Position numbers and translations under genes: made by a program. 64,000 nucleotides of DNA. Origin: Spisula solida (Eukaryota > Mollusca > Bivalvia > Venerida > Mactridae). Each line of letters opens with the position of its first letter. Within the stretch, counting starts at the first letter, position 1. Below the pieces are notes generated by a model. The model made no database searches, was not told where the DNA came from, and saw only the letters and a list, made by a program, of their open reading frames with translations. Shown here piece by piece: positions 24,359 through 34,708 of the stretch. Where the stretch lies: assembly GCA_947247005.1 (NCBI GenBank), contig OX365951.1, positions 317,501 to 381,500 on the forward strand. Direction: 5' to 3'.

Positions 24359-24445
24359 GCAGGTGGTCGTATACTTTTACAATTAAAATAGTGTGTTTTT
24401 GTAATATTTTTGATATTAATTGATAAAATATCGCTACGGCCACCT
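24359..24445. repeat. Conserved short inverted repeat (AGGTGGTCGTA / TACGGCCACCT)
   Basis: An 11-bp stem separated by about 60 AT-rich bases. The equivalent in beta copy 2 (49903-49993) also pairs (AGGTGGTC with GACCACCT), although surrounding bases have diverged. Function unknown. Confidence 0.45.
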
Positions 24446-24929
24446 ATGAAATGTTCGCCAGATGGTGTCTTTACTATAACAAATAAGAAGATAAAGAAGT
24501 ACAAAAATGTACAAAGATCTGAGACAGAATTAATACTATGCGATACTGATATATCGAACGGTTGTCTAAATGTTTTATATCAATTTAACCAGGACCTTCT
24601 TGCCTAGGGACCCAGACGTCTATTACCGCAAGAGGCAAAAACCTAAAGTAAGTATGTCTCTAGAAATGTAGTAATAGGTTTATCAAATGTACAAACACAT
24701 TAATACAATTTCGATGGCGGTGTTGAAGTTGTTTAGTCTAAGCTACAAGTCATGTAGAAGATATAAGAATAAAAGTAAATACTAGTATACCACTAGGCGT
24801 GATGGATTTGTAATTATATAATGTTTAATTGTCTGTAATGTTATCGAATTACCGTTATCTGTTACTATTGTTAAAGTAGCGACATAAATAGTTTAATGCA
24901 ATGGAACTTATAGAACTGCGTGTCACTAA

Positions 24930-25205
24930 TGGAGTAGGTTGTTTTTCTGGTTTAATGCCACTGTTCGAATATTTGTCAGATATATATGGCGGCCGATTCA
25001 CCCAACTAATTTTACTGGATTGTATCCCATCAGTACTAATGTACCCTTCTACAAAGAACCTCAAACGTCTCCACACGTGTAGGAATATCGACATTGTCAT
25101 CAAATTTCAATGGCCTGATGCGACCTGGAATCGGACCCGGGTCTCCAGGTTAAACAGGCAGCGAACTTTCATGTATAACTGCTGGACCACATCCGCTCGA
25201 TATTA
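24930..25205 (-). repeat. tRNA-derived SINE
   Basis: The minus strand begins GAGCGGATGTGGTCCAGCAG (polymerase III A-box-like TGGTCCAGCAG). About 35 bp later comes GACCCGGGTCCGATTCCAGG (B-box-like GGTCCGATTCC), in tRNA spacing. The tRNA-like head is followed by a body containing GACAATGTCGATATTCC and ACACGTGTGGAGACG, and a tail near ATTCGAACAGTGGCATTAAA. The unrelated body and tail show this is a SINE, not a tRNA gene. It is shared with beta copy 2 (about 50030-50290), so insertion predates the duplication. The 101-codon plus-strand frame across it is a shadow. Confidence 0.7.
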
Positions 25206-25749
25206 AACATGTTTTCTCGAGGTAGTGGTACAGACTGACAAGCATAGTACACACCTCACAAGTAAATAAGTCTCACAGATTTAATAATTTACTTCATTCT
25301 CAAACTGTATGTGACTGTAACGGTTTTAAAATTATAGGAATTGGAGGATGTACTGAATAATTAAATAAAATTTACTATGCACTATATACTTCCGTTAAAT
25401 CATCAGGAGAAATACGCCTCAGGACTATTGCCTATCAAATAGAATAGTAAAGCTGTTGAATAGGGAATGGAACAAAAACGAATAAAAATACATAGATGAA
25501 TAAGCAAGTACAACTTGAACACAACACGATATGTGCCGTTAGTCCGGTTACAGGAAATGAGTATGTACTTTTAAGTTGTTGCCTACGGATTTGGTATACG
25601 TTGTAGTGTGATTAATAACCATGTTCTAGTTTGTTAACTTTGGTTTACGATATCTATTATTCTGAATATTCCCCATGACGTCATCATTGACTCTTCGATC
25701 ATACGGGCAACCCGTTCCGCATGTTCAGCGCACGGTAGTTGGAAATAGA

Positions 25750-25955
25750 ACAAAAAGCTCGAAGGTGTGGTCATATTTCGTCAGATAAAAGACGTCGGTG
25801 TATGCACCGCGTTTAATACATTCTGCAAAGGCGGAAATACGAGCAATCTATTAAAACATCTCTGGTTAAAGCACAATATCAACACCAAACCATGTACCAT
25901 GTTCGAAACACTCCGCGAAAAAGGTAAAAACAACTGTAAAGTTGTAAAGTGTTAA
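25750..25955 (+). pseudogene. BED-type zinc finger fragment of a hAT transposase
   Basis: One frame reads SSKVWSYF just upstream, then after a one-base shift another frame reads VCTAFNTFCKGGNTSNLLKH followed by LWLKH. Together these give the usual order of a BED zinc finger: an aromatic VW.YF block, a cysteine region, then a GGNTSNLLKHL..KH histidine end. One expected cysteine of the first pair is not in place. BED fingers are found at the N-terminus of many hAT transposases and bind transposon ends. The rest of the transposase (catalytic core and dimerisation region) is absent, consistent with an internally deleted element. Confidence 0.65.
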
Positions 25956-26370
25956 ATTATGTAACCCTGTCCATAATATTGCCTATTTCGCGTAACCAAA
26001 CCACTTTCTGATACGTTCAAACTAAAAGTCATTCTTTCGCGGACTATTTTCAGAAATTATAGGAAACCCGGGGAATTCCAGACACGATAAAACCCGTACA
26101 TACGGCAACCAACTCGTACAATATCCTAGCAGAGTTCTCGTTCGTTGCTCTAACCAGTCATCATTAATGTGAGGAGACATGGTGCACCAATAATGCCATT
26201 AATATAGCATAAGTATCATTATTATCTGACCAGCCATCTTGTATACATGTACATACTCATAGCCTCCTAGGGAAATACAGATGTATCATGTTACATATAC
26301 CATAGATAAAACATAGCACACACATAATGACACATTCATACCTCGTACACATCGGTATCGGTATCATTAA

Positions 26371-26550
26371 AATACCGTATCGTTTCGTCTGTACCGGTAC
26401 GGTATCGTATCGTTTCGTCTGTACCGGTACGGTATCGTATCGTTTCGTCTGTACCGGTACGGTACCGTATCGTTTCGTTTGTACCGGTACGGTATCGTAT
26501 CGTTTCGTCTGTACCAGTACGGTATCGTATCGTTTCGTGCTTAACGGTAC
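26371..26550 (+). repeat. 30-bp minisatellite, six units, in the hAT right end
   Basis: Six 30-bp units of GGTATCGTATCGTTTCGTCT plus GTACCGGTAC; the last unit is degraded. Each intact junction forms the 10-bp palindrome GTACCGGTAC. The period is divisible by three, giving a spurious frame of YRFVCTGTVS decapeptides. The repeats look like amplification of a hAT subterminal motif and could be transposase-binding sites. Confidence 0.9.
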
Positions 26551-26739
26551 CTAACCCTAGTGATTATGTCATTAATGATAATTTGAAATAATCGGTTCTA
26601 TATTGAGCCATTATTGACATGGCTCAATGTGATACATTATACTGCACTATATCGGATGCTCGAACAGTCTCACATCAATATTCATTTTATGGGGTGGAAC
26701 TCGATATTCATTACTTTACAGAACACTGAATCTCATGCT

Positions 26740-28026
26740 ATGGACAATGAGAAGTTAAATACTGAAAATGGACTTCTTAACAAAGAGAATGAGGCACTGA
26801 AACTGAAAAATGCCGAACAGGCCAAAAACCTAATTAAACTACAAGAAGCAACAGTCACTTACAAGAAAACTATGGAGAACACTCAGGCAAAAGTCAATGA
26901 ACAAGCTAAGCACATAACTTCCCTGTCTGCCAAAGCAAAAGATTTGGAACAACAACTGGCTGAAGCACGCGCCCAGTCCTTAGTACAGGAAGAGGAGCTA
27001 CAAAAAGTCAAACAATCCAAAAAAGAAGTTATTGAAGAAAAGCAGAAGCTAAAAAACAAATTAATTGTCCAAAACAATGAAAATGGTAAAACAACACAAA
27101 TTGACAATGTACGCAATCTTAGAGACGAGTTAAGTTATCTACACACTGAGGTACAGCAGATTAAGGATAGGCTCAATACAACAGCCACCGTCTCTGACAT
27201 ACAAGTGCTAAGATATGAAATAGAAGGATCAAAAAAGCAGCAAACTGGTACGAACTCAAAAAATGTTCCATCAGAAACTCAAAATCCAGAAACGCACAGT
27301 CCAGTTATGGCATTAAACCCATCACCTACAAGAACCACTCAAGCTCGACCAAACAAACTACCAAAAGTTCTTATCATAGGAGACTCAGTAATTAGCAAAC
27401 TGGATGCTAATCTCATGGCAGGGCAGACCATGGATGCTACTATAAAAACCCACCCAGGTGCCAAGTTGTGTAACATAAGGGACAGCATTAATAAAAGGGA
27501 AGATATGGACACTTTTGATGCAGTTGTCTTACATGCTGGCATCAATAATGTTAGCAATGCAGAGAAACCTGACAGCATTGCACAACAATACCAGGAAGTG
27601 ATCAAGGCTATACGAAACAATAATCCAACTTCAAAGATAATTGTTTCATCAGTCCTTCCAAAGAAGCATGACAAACTGTCTTCACCCAACATACTATCTC
27701 TGAATACACTTCTCCGTACATCATGTAGTGAAAACAACCTAATCTTTCTGGACAACACCCAGCATTTCATGTATGATGACACATCTGCGAACAAAACCCT
27801 TTTCTATGACGAAGTTCACCTGACATCGAAAGGAATAAAAGTACTAGCCAAACATATGAAATTCATTCTGCATAAAGAGCTGAGCATTTGTAAGGAAGGA
27901 GAAAATTACTCTACTGTAAATTTTCGAGTTGCCAATCCCAGGAGAACCAATCATCGCCGACAGAGTCCTCACAATCATTACTTCCAACGGAGATACCCAG
28001 CACAGTGGAGGCTTCCAAAGCAGTAA
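26740..28026 (+). CDS. LINE ORF1: coiled coil plus SGNH esterase-like domain
   Basis: About 428 residues counted from the ATG at 26740. The longer frame opening at 26614 starts in flanking duplicated DNA, so the internal Met is preferred. Residues about 1-110 are rich in Lys, Glu, Gln and Leu and predicted to form a coiled coil, which in ORF1 proteins supports multimerisation. After a Ser/Thr/Pro-rich linker comes an SGNH-hydrolase-like domain: PKVLIIGDSVIS with the catalytic-type GDS near residues 214-216, HAGINNV near 265-271 and DEVHL near 357-361, the expected spacing of the Ser, Gly/Asn and Asp-His blocks. The C-terminus is basic (about 400-428), suited to RNA binding. Such esterase ORF1 proteins are known from CR1-group LINEs. 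ORF2 follows with a short overlap in another frame. Confidence 0.85.
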   Translation: MDNEKLNTENGLLNKENEALKLKNAEQAKNLIKLQEATVTYKKTMENTQAKVNEQAKHITSLSAKAKDLEQQLAEARAQSLVQEEELQKVKQSKKEVIEEKQKLKNKLIVQNNENGKTTQIDNVRNLRDELSYLHTEVQQIKDRLNTTATVSDIQVLRYEIEGSKKQQTGTNSKNVPSETQNPETHSPVMALNPSPTRTTQARPNKLPKVLIIGDSVISKLDANLMAGQTMDATIKTHPGAKLCNIRDSINKREDMDTFDAVVLHAGINNVSNAEKPDSIAQQYQEVIKAIRNNNPTSKIIVSSVLPKKHDKLSSPNILSLNTLLRTSCSENNLIFLDNTQHFMYDDTSANKTLFYDEVHLTSKGIKVLAKHMKFILHKELSICKEGENYSTVNFRVANPRRTNHRRQSPHNHYFQRRYPAQWRLPKQ

Positions 28027-30967
28027 TAACAGAAATACCAGCTGTGACCCCTGGATATACACAATCTCCTCCCATTCAAAATGTGAATAGTGATACTTTG
28101 TTCCCAAAAAATGGAATTAAAATAATGCACCTTAATGTTCATTTTCTCTACCCAAAATTTAATGAAATTAAATATTTTCTTGACGAGCATAGTGAAATTG
28201 ATATTCTTGGATTTTGTGAAACATTTCTAAATGATAACTTTGCAGACAATGAATTCCACTTGAAAAACTATCAAATGTTTAGGAAAGATAGGAAAACGAA
28301 GGGAGGAGGAATAATAGTTTATGTCAAAACGAAATACCCATGTTGGCAAAGAACAGACTTGGAAATTGAAAATATAGAAACTCTGTGGCTAGAAATCAAA
28401 CCGCCAAAACAAAAATCATTTCTTTTATGTTATACATATCGACCACCCTCCTCTACAACAAATTGGAATAACGAATTTGAACAATCTTTAGAAACTGTTT
28501 ATTCTGAAAACAAAGAAATAATAATGCTTGCAGACTTTAACTATAATTATGTCAATAATATTTCAGTTAACAATGTGTGGAACAACTTAACTAGTGCACA
28601 CAATTTTAAACAACTTGTTGAGCAACAAACCAGAGTTACATCCACTACGTCCACTATTATTGACCACATATATTCAAATAGGCCATCAAATATAATAAAT
28701 GTTAAAGTCCCAGTCCTTACATTTAGTGATCATTTCCCAGTCTGCTTTACCAGGAAATGCTCTTCCTGTAATGAAAATGGCCCATTGCATTCTACAATAA
28801 AGTATAGATCATACAAAAACTTTGTAGAAAATCAATTCTTACATGACTTGGAAAATCAGCCATGGTCTGTAATAGACATATATGATGATCCTGATGATGC
28901 ACTAGATTATTTTTTAAAGATATTTGATGATGTTATGAACCGTCATTTACCTAAGAAAGAAAAACGTGTCAAACACAAACAACAACCAGACTGGTTTAAT
29001 GATGAAATAGCACATGCTATTGGTCGAAGAAACTTTGCTAAGAAAACATGCAATGAAATACAATTTAAGTTCTGGAGACAAAAAGTCAAAATATTAATTA
29101 CCCATGCAAAAAAATCATTTTATTCCAAAACCATTAATGAAAACAAAAGAAACCCCAAACTTCTATGGAGGAATCTCAAGAGCCTATCTGGTAAAGAAAA
29201 ACACCACCAAGCTAACTATATCAATGATGACAATGGTACTCCAATTCTAAACCCAACAGACACAGCAGAAGCTGTCAACACCTTCTTCACAAACATATTT
29301 AGAACAGTGCCAGATCCGCCTCAAACTCTCGTAGAAGAGAGTGAGCAAAAAATCAAACAATTTGTCAACAGCAAAATACATGATGAAACATTCCTTATAC
29401 CTCTAGCAACCGAGGAATACATATTAAAACAACTAAACACACTTGATGGTTCAAAATCAACAGGGCTGGATGACATTGGTCCCAGGATATTAAGAATAAG
29501 TTGTAATGTAATTGCAAAGCCACTAACAAAACTAATTAATCTAAGTATTAACATGGGTAAATTTCCAGAAAAATTTAAAATGGCAAAAATTTCTCCAATA
29601 TTTAAGAAAGGATCCAAATCTGATAAGACCAATTACAGACCAATCTCAATTTTGCCAGTTTTATCCAAGATCATAGAAAAACATGTATCTGATCATATAA
29701 AAAACTTTTTAGAGATTCACAAACTTCTGTACGATAAGCAATCAGGCTTTCGATCAAACCATTCTTGTGAAACAGCTCTTACTGCCATTATTGATGACTG
29801 GATTACTGCTATCAATGATAAGTCTTATGTTGGGACTATTTTCTTAGACCTCACTAAAGCTTTTGATCTTGTTAATCATTCTCTTTTAATAAGCAAACTG
29901 AAACTTTATCACTTCAGCGAAGTTTCAGTGAAATGGTTTACATCCTACTTGACAAACCGCTCACAGAAAGTATGCATATCTGGAAATCTTTCAGATGCAC
30001 AACCAATCTCAGCAGGAGTTCCCCAAGGATCTGTTCTTGGGCCTGTACTATTTATACTTTACATAAACGACCTTCCACTCCACACTGAAAATTCATCAGT
30101 TGACATGTTTGCCGATGATACCACACTATCTGCATATGGCAGTACCATAGAAGAAGTACATAACATTTTACCACATGAGGTCAACACTGTAGACGAATGG
30201 TGTCGTCAAAATGCTATGATTCCAAACATTAACAAAACAAAGGCGATGTATATATCTGCTTCCAACAATAACCAGAAAATTGTTACGCATACAAACTCTC
30301 ACAACATCCAAATGCAAGGACAGTCATTGACATACTCCTCGTCTGAGAAACTCTTAGGAGTGCATGTAGACCAAAATCTAAACTGGAAGAGTCAGATTGA
30401 ACAAACTCTTAAGAAGTGCAATAGTTATCTATATCTTCTCCTAAGAATCAAAAGCTTCCTAAACATCCACTCTAGGAAAATGTTTTTCAATGCGGACATA
30501 TTGCCCCATATTGACTACTGTTGTACAGTATGGGGAAACTGCAGTGGAGAACTGTTAGACACTGTTCTGAAGTTCCAAAAACGCGCAGCCAGAATCATTC
30601 TTGATAAGGAATTTGATGCACCATCTGCAGAATTATTTAAAGAATTAAAGTGGATGACTTTTCAAGACAGAATTCATTACAAAAAGGCAATATTGGTATA
30701 CAAATCACTAAATATATTTGCCCAGAATACTTTCATTCGAAATTCACATTTAACCAAAACTACCAACACTCAGATCGTCATCTTAGATCAACTGAAAATG
30801 GTGAACTCAATATTCCTAAACCACGGCTCGAGTTTTACCGCAAGTCCTTAAATTATTCAGGGCCAGTCATTTGGAATGTCATCCCAAAACAAATACGTAC
30901 TTCAAAAACACTCAAACAATTCAAAAACTCCTATCTACAGTGGATGTACTCTGGCCACATGATGTAA
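28005..30967 (+). pseudogene. LINE ORF2: endonuclease and reverse transcriptase, one frameshift
   Basis: The N-terminal endonuclease shows MHLNVHFLYPKF, ETFLND, YTYRPPSS, ADFNYN and, near 28723, FSDHFPV with the catalytic-type SDH. The usual GDFN reads ADFN here. The RT follows: YRPISILPVLSKIIEKHV, FLDLTKAFDLVNH, GVPQGSVLGPVLFILYINDL and FADDTTL (catalytic Asp pair, 30108-30119). The frame stays open from 28005, but that codon is GTG; the first in-frame ATG is at 28125. A one-base loss near 30720 (AATATATTTGCCCAG) shifts the frame. The natural C-terminus, including IPKPRLEFYRKSLNYSGPVI and WN.IP, continues in another frame to 30967. The copy is therefore mildly broken. It overlaps ORF1 by 22 bases, suggesting termination-reinitiation or another unusual start. 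Confidence 0.85.
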
Positions 30968-31234
30968 CATTTACATGTTTCACAACATTACGCTATTAAT
31001 TATATCTACAAATTACAGTGTTGAATTTTGTATATCATAATTATTTACCATTACCTTAACATTGTGCTTTGTTTTGCATCTTTATTATTGACTCCATGAG
31101 TTTTTCTGTTATGTTTTTCTTTTGCTCATAATTATCATGTATTCCTGTAAATGATTGTATATATCCCATGTTGATGTGGACCATATTGAAAATTGGTCTA
31201 GAACCAAATATGTCATCCACTATAAATAAAGTCG

Positions 31235-31263
31235 TTATTATTATTATTATTATTATTATTATT
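31235..31263 (+). repeat. (TTA)n microsatellite at the LINE 3' end
   Basis: About nine to ten TTA repeats directly follow CTATAAATAAAGTCG. Short simple-repeat tails are typical 3' ends of CR1/L2-type LINEs and mark the element boundary. Confidence 0.9.
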
Positions 31264-32799
31264 GTCTTAATAAGACTGATTCGGAGCAATGTCCAATGAG
31301 CTTTAATCTAGTGCATCTAGTATGTGCATATGCCAAATACTACTGGCAATATTTCGCGTTTTGAATTATAATTACCTCTCATAATTAATATAATACTTGA
31401 CACGTTTGTACTAGATTCATTACAATAATGAACATGCATCCATTACGAGTATTATTATTGGTAAACATTTAGCATTTAGTTTATATAAACGAACCTGGGT
31501 ACACAATACATATGAAGTGGTGTATTATTTATTTTACCATTAGAAGGCTTAACTCCAATATGGCCGCAAAAGTGTTGATTTGATACTATTGAAATTCGCA
31601 GTTATTCCACATGGGATCAGATAGTTGTATCAAAACAATTTAATACAATTATATGTAGCATGACTATGTTACAGTCGGGTTATTCCTAATTGTTTAATAT
31701 TTTATGTCACTCTAGGCAGTAATAGTAAATAGTGCATTATCTCTAAGGACTTAAAATATACAATAACGTATATCGTATTACTAATTCAGCTGTTTTAGTT
31801 ACATTATCTGTATTTGTATGCACACATACTGCGGTAGTGTCAACAACCACAGAACATCAATTCTGACCTTATTAATCAATTATGCATACAAGCATGCCAC
31901 TTATTATCGCCAGGATGACATTGAATAATCGTAGCAAAACATTAAAATTGTTGCAACTCTGAATTATTAATTATGTCTGTTTTTTATTGATGACACATCA
32001 ATTGTGAGAATGACATCTACAACATTATCATGATATAGAAGATGAAATTGATCATTTATGATTATTACAAACTGTATTTAATTGAGTGAATTCAATACAT
32101 CACGGAAAAGCCTATTTTCTTTTCTTCGTTCAAGTCATATATACATGTATATATATATATTCGTGTAAACAAACTGTTGATCTGTTAGTACATGTAAGCA
32201 CCTGTAAATTGATGAGTTGATTATTCATCATGTTCGCTGCCTCCTTCATTGTCATATGAACATAATTATGGGTTTCCACAGCTAGAGTTATGGCATATTG
32301 CTCATGGTGGGACTGATTTGTGGAGTCATTCTGTCAGCAAATCAAAAATCATAAAATAAATGAATGTATGAGAAATACATATCCTTTAGTAAATTATTTC
32401 GATGTTGGGTTCGTCTCGAAAATCCATAAACGTTATGTCAACAGCAAAAGTTTGTTTTACATAAGGGTATTACGCCGTTTCTTATCATCTTAGTTATACA
32501 GTGTATACACTGTGGCCGATAAATCAGTTTCCCTAGACAAATTCAAAGATACTTACCGTTCCACAAAAATGATCAACTACATGTAGTCATAATATGGTGG
32601 AAAACAACACTGTGTTAAAATGTTTATATAAATGACTGTTACACTAGACCGCGATCGTAGCTACAGTGAAACGTTTTTACATTACGATGTTACTTATCAG
32701 GATCTTACAAACAACTATACATTCAGTCATGATGATGCACTCAGAAAAATTATTCTTAAGTTTGGTAATGCGTTAACTATCAGAACTTAGTTTCACGTA

Positions 32800-33012
32800 T
32801 CAAAATGCTTTTAAAACATTCAAACGTTTGGCTGAAATGGGAGCATGCCTCATATCCCTCAAGTGTACTTGATTATTTACTGCACATAGAAAAGGAGTTA
32901 ATAAGGGTAGTTTTGGTAGTATTGTGATATTTACGCTGATAGTTAAACACTTAACGACTGCGAATTGGTAATACCATAATTGTATGTGAACTGGTACATT
33001 GTATGCACGCAA
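32800..33012 (-). other. Conserved ~220-bp block with decayed reading frames (alpha A)
   Basis: This is the A copy of the block best preserved in B (40255-40480). It contains the shared ATGCTTTTAAAACATT and AGAAAAGGAGTTAAT phrases but has base losses that shift both candidate frames. Confidence 0.35.
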
Positions 33013-34697
33013 TTGGCAATTCTTAGCAAAACCATTACTTTCTTAAGTAAAGATACAATGATGTCATATTTATGTATCAATTGCCCTTGGTTTGACGCGG
33101 CGACATATCGAACTCCAGACCTCCAGTACTAAAGACGGACGCTCTATAAGTAGTATTATAATTTGGACTACGGATATCAAGAGTGAACAATACGTACATA
33201 AAGGAAAGACAGCCAAAATACCACAAATAGAACATAAAATTGTTGTTCACTTCAATTTGGCACGCATCGTACTACAAATCATCTTTTCCTTGGCATGTAT
33301 AGGAGCATGTAACGATGATATAATGCCGAATTTATAAGCATCAACAAATATAACTTGCAGACGTTAAGTATGATAATGTTATACGTTATATTTCAGTCAA
33401 GATGAATAACCTTTCATAAAGCAATAGCATCTGAAAAACAACAGCGACCAGGGACTCACAATACACCGACCAGCGCCACTCTGTAATGTATCGGAGTACG
33501 ACAGCGCCCAATTCCTCTCAACATATATACAGCCATACAACACCGACCATGCCATATCCACACCTTTTTGAATATCTCACACTTGTCACTGACGCTGTCT
33601 CCACATCACAGCTTCATACTGTTCACGGTCTCTCAACATTCGTATATGTGCAACGATCATGGCGTCACACAACAACATTCCACACGCATTCCTTGCACTA
33701 TTATTACCAAGACAACATGCATTTAGTGTATCATTTCTCTCAATGACGGGTATGGCTGCATTCACAATTACCCTATATTTCGTCGCGAGCCACCATTATA
33801 AATTTAATCAACCGGGAGTGTATTTCATTTGGAAAATGTCAGAAGAATTAGCTGCCAAGTTTATAGCTCAAATCGGAAGTCTGACAGTATCTGATTATTG
33901 TTTTTAACCGTTTGAGCGTGTTTATTATCCTCTTTATCCCAAGATCGGTTTATAACAATCCCGAAAATGTGCAGGCTCTACAATTAATTAAATTACAATG
34001 TTTCTTTCATTTTATAGGAATTGTATTGATCATGAATTGTGTATGATTGTAAACGTTAATTATGAACCCATTGTTGATTTTAAATGTTGTAAACAAAATG
34101 TAATTGTAACAATGACGTACTCCTGATGTAATAATGATGATTTATGTACAACATTAATGTGAATGTGGTTTTATATAACACGCACCCGTTTAAAACGAAA
34201 CGATACATGGTTCTCTCACGTGGTTTGTGACGTCATTGTCTGCTATAACGAGCAGCAAGTAATCTGTAACAATTCAGATCGTTACATGCACGACTAGTAT
34301 ATTTACAAATGTTTCACATGCTATCTAAATATCAGGGGAAGATAAGTCCGTTCCTGAACAGGATTCAAAGCCGTACCGCAGGTTATCCGTTCCCAATTGG
34401 GAATCGAGCATGTATCACAGGTTTCCATTCTAGCAATGTATCAAATTGAGGTATTGGAATGGTTTGTATTATATGTATTGTTTAAAGACAGTCTCTACAC
34501 AAATTATACAAACTATACAATTGCTCAACATTGCATGTCACATTATGGGTCTGGATGGACAGCCATTAGATCATCCATTTAATTGATAACTAAGAGAGAC
34601 AAACACTTATGTTGAATATATTGCTATTCCTGAGTTTCTAGACGTTTATAATTATTAGTGGGGTCAACGTACGGGTAATTACAATGTGTATGATTAT

Positions 34698-34708
34698 GGG
34701 GGTGGGGG
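34698..34708 (+). repeat. Variable G-run (alpha A allele)
   Basis: At the point following AATGTGTATGATTAT, copy A has GGGGGTGGGGG. The same position has about 11 Gs in B, five in C and about 13 in E, a length-variable homopolymer. Confidence 0.8.

Larger units (their letters stand above)
25608..26566. mobile_element. hAT-type DNA transposon remnant with 7-bp target duplication
   Basis: The insert (25615-26559) is flanked by GTGATTA on both sides. The equivalent site at 37885-37905 has one uninterrupted GTGATTATGTCATTAATG, and beta copy 2 near 50675 is also empty. hAT elements normally duplicate 8 bp; here the eighth base differs. The right end, reversed, reads TAGGGTTAGGTACCG followed by AAACGATACGATACCG phrases, which resembles hAT termini. 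A decayed BED zinc finger lies inside (25750-25955). The left end shows no matching inverted repeat, so it is probably altered or internally deleted. Confidence 0.7.
9630..26690 (+). repeat. Segmental duplication beta, copy 1 (with many insertions)
   Basis: This is collinear and in direct orientation with beta copy 2 (43895-50790). Anchors include 9678/43930, 13550/44764, 17120/46100, 18240/47035, 19440/47930, 20900/49060, 23425/49160, 24180/49760, 25080/50160 and 26625/50735. Copy 1 is about 10 kb longer because it holds insertions absent from copy 2: 10.2-13.5, 18.43-18.75, 20.24-20.56, 20.95-22.34, 22.40-23.42 and 25.62-26.56 kb. Blocks at 13.98-14.79 and 15.78-17.10 kb are also missing from copy 2. 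By eye the aligned parts are roughly 85-90% identical. I see no host gene in it. Confidence 0.85.
26690..31263 (+). mobile_element. CR1/L2-type non-LTR retrotransposon, nearly full length
   Basis: A LINE of about 4.6 kb with ORF1 (coiled coil plus SGNH esterase), ORF2 (apurinic-like endonuclease plus RT) and a short 3' untranslated region ending in AATAAAGTCG and a (TTA)n tail at 31235-31263. The order and the simple-repeat 3' tail fit the CR1/L2 group. The 5' boundary is near 26675-26690: sequence before this matches beta copy 2 (AATGTGATACATTATAC at 50741) and sequence after does not. No target duplication was recognised. One frameshift disrupts ORF2 near its end; otherwise it is well preserved, so it is a relatively young insertion compared with the other LINE remnants here. 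Confidence 0.85.

Noticed and set aside
25130..25205. Possible tRNA gene on the minus strand
   Set aside because: A- and B-box-like sequences are present, but the cloverleaf stems do not close convincingly and an unrelated body follows, as in a SINE.
24901..25206. 101-codon plus-strand frame
   Set aside because: It lies across a tRNA-derived SINE on the other strand and is not maintained in beta copy 2.
26327..26554. 75-codon frame with decapeptide repeats
   Set aside because: Explained by the 30-bp minisatellite whose period keeps the frame open.
26551..26560. Telomere-like CTAACCCTAG
   Set aside because: A single occurrence, and it forms the end of the hAT remnant rather than a telomeric array.
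27339..27794. 151-codon frame opposite LINE ORF1
   Set aside because: Shadow of the SGNH domain coding strand; no recognisable domain of its own.
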